Shown: one piece after another, positions 63,170 through 64,000 of the stretch
How positions within the stretch are numbered: the first letter of the stretch is position 1
Layout of the letters: each line of letters starts with the position of its first letter
DNA from: Niabella pedocola
Lineage (GTDB): Bacteria; Bacteroidota; Bacteroidia; Chitinophagales; Chitinophagaceae
Assembly (NCBI RefSeq): GCF_021044425.1
Contig: NZ_JAJNEC010000005.1
Span: forward strand, 2,046,001 to 2,110,000
DNA length: 64,000 bases
Reading direction: 5' to 3'
Notes under the pieces: generated by a model
The model's input: only the letters and a program-made list of their open reading frames with translations
What the model was told of the DNA's origin: nothing
The model's database searches: none
Translations under genes and position numbers: made by a program

Positions 63170-64000
63170 ATGAAAGTATTATCCGATTTAACAGATCCTA
63201 CTTATACGGACAAGAGCCGGTTTAACTCTTATGAACGATTCTGGCTGGGCTTTATGAACGATAAAAGAGACCTGCCCTTTCTATACCTGCTGACCCGGAT
63301 CCACCTATTTATACTTCCTGTAGCAGTGCTACTGTTTACACCCCTATTAAGCGGATGGATCTGGTGGCTGACAGCCCTTGTTTATTTTTACTTTTCTCAA
63401 TTCTATTTTAAAGGTCGCTTCGGACTGATGTTTCATTGCCTGTGTCACAGGAAAATGTTCAAGCCCGGATATCAGCAAAAAATTCATGGCTACATCAGCT
63501 GGATCATTTGCCCGTTATTCGGGCATACACCAGAAAGCTACTTTAGCCATCACATGGGCATGCATCATGTCGAAAACAATGATGAGGAAGACTCCAGTAG
63601 CACTATGCCCTATCAACGGGATAGCTTAAGGGGCTTTTTACTTTATTTCTTCCACTTTCTTTTTAAAGGTGTAATAGAAACTTTTCAGTATCTATACACC
63701 CGCAAGCGGAAAAAATTATATACCCGTCTGACAGTAGGAGAATGCAGCTATATCGCTTTTTGTATTGTACTTTGCTTTTTAAATCTGAAAGCAACTCTGA
63801 TCGTGTTTGTATTTCCTTTACTCTTTGCAAGATTGGTTATGATGCTGGGAAACTGGGCGCAACATTCTTTTATCGACAATGAAAATCCCGGAAATATCTA
63901 TACCAATGCTATTAACTGTATCAATACACCATATAATCATACCTGCTGGAATGATGGATATCATATCATACATCACTTAAGGCCGGGAATGCATTACACA
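63170..64000 (+). CDS. Fatty-acid desaturase family protein (partial, cut by window end)
   Basis: The reading frame is open from the ATG at 63170 to the window edge (277 codons, no stop), so the 3' end is missing. Histidine boxes of membrane diiron desaturases are visible: HCLCHR near 85, SHHMGMHHVENN near 125, and DGYHIIHHLRPGMHY near 265. Hydrophobic segments lie between them. The family introduces double bonds into acyl chains or hydroxylates related lipids. The gene is alone on the plus strand after the RRM gene and its terminator. Confidence 0.85.
   Translation, partial: MKVLSDLTDPTYTDKSRFNSYERFWLGFMNDKRDLPFLYLLTRIHLFILPVAVLLFTPLLSGWIWWLTALVYFYFSQFYFKGRFGLMFHCLCHRKMFKPGYQQKIHGYISWIICPLFGHTPESYFSHHMGMHHVENNDEEDSSSTMPYQRDSLRGFLLYFFHFLFKGVIETFQYLYTRKRKKLYTRLTVGECSYIAFCIVLCFLNLKATLIVFVFPLLFARLVMMLGNWAQHSFIDNENPGNIYTNAINCINTPYNHTCWNDGYHIIHHLRPGMHYT

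Overview
The window comes from a Bacteroidota chromosome, most likely Chitinophagaceae or a close relative. The signs are two SusC/SusD outer-membrane uptake pairs, an ECF sigma/FecR pair, an S46 dipeptidyl-peptidase, Rho with a long low-complexity insert, DUF2490 and GHL10-type proteins, and promoters of the Bacteroidota form TTTG-N19-TAnnTTTG. Several TAnnTTTG elements sit only 4-7 bp before the start codon, which implies very short or absent leaders.

Layout. (1) 0.1-14.7 kb: a polysaccharide-utilisation-type operon on the minus strand (SusC, SusD, a DUF5017 lipoprotein, two very large mutually related secreted proteins, an SGNH esterase). It is transcribed away from a divergent GntR-type sugar-sensing regulator. 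An identical 18-bp motif lies just downstream of the susC promoter and again behind the regulator gene. (2) 14.8-25.5 kb: chromosomal housekeeping (mnmG, ybeY, feoA, nadD, chrA, fabG-like, PQQ-type dehydrogenase, nadA). It contains seven parS-like ParB sites between mnmG and ybeY, and an AT-rich DnaA-box cluster between nadA and the S46 peptidase. Together these suggest that the replication origin region lies in this window. (3) 25.5-36.9 kb: S46 peptidase, YtxH-like protein, NUDIX-type regulator, rho, CapA-like lipoprotein, asnS, DigH-like glycosidase, MarR regulator, aldo/keto reductase and tRNA-Asn(GUU). (4) 37-44.6 kb: FecR/sigma pair, a small membrane protein with a small secreted protein, and a second SusC/SusD pair without enzymes.

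(5) 44.6-54.1 kb: a visibly more AT-rich accessory island with defence character. It starts with a roughly 130-nt long hairpin, then a double-HTH regulator. These are followed by an IetAS-like AAA ATPase/subtilisin pair, a pair made of a CoiA-like nuclease and a HEPN-motif (ApeA-like) protein, decayed gene fragments, and an AbiE-type toxin-antitoxin pair. A broken copy of the HEPN gene start sits directly upstream of the ATPase gene. The CoiA-like/HEPN pair is the best candidate here for an undescribed system.

(6) 54.3-64 kb: miscellaneous regulatory and stress genes (ConA-like secreted protein, NADP-binding protein, Crp-type regulator, cupin, CsbD-like protein, soluble histidine kinase, AraC regulator with an N-terminal MxCxxC segment, CPA1 Na+/H+ antiporter, RRM RNA-binding protein). 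A fatty-acid desaturase runs off the right edge. A relic of a second AraC copy and two very small ORFs lie near 57 kb. All calls were made by reading; no database search or computation was available.
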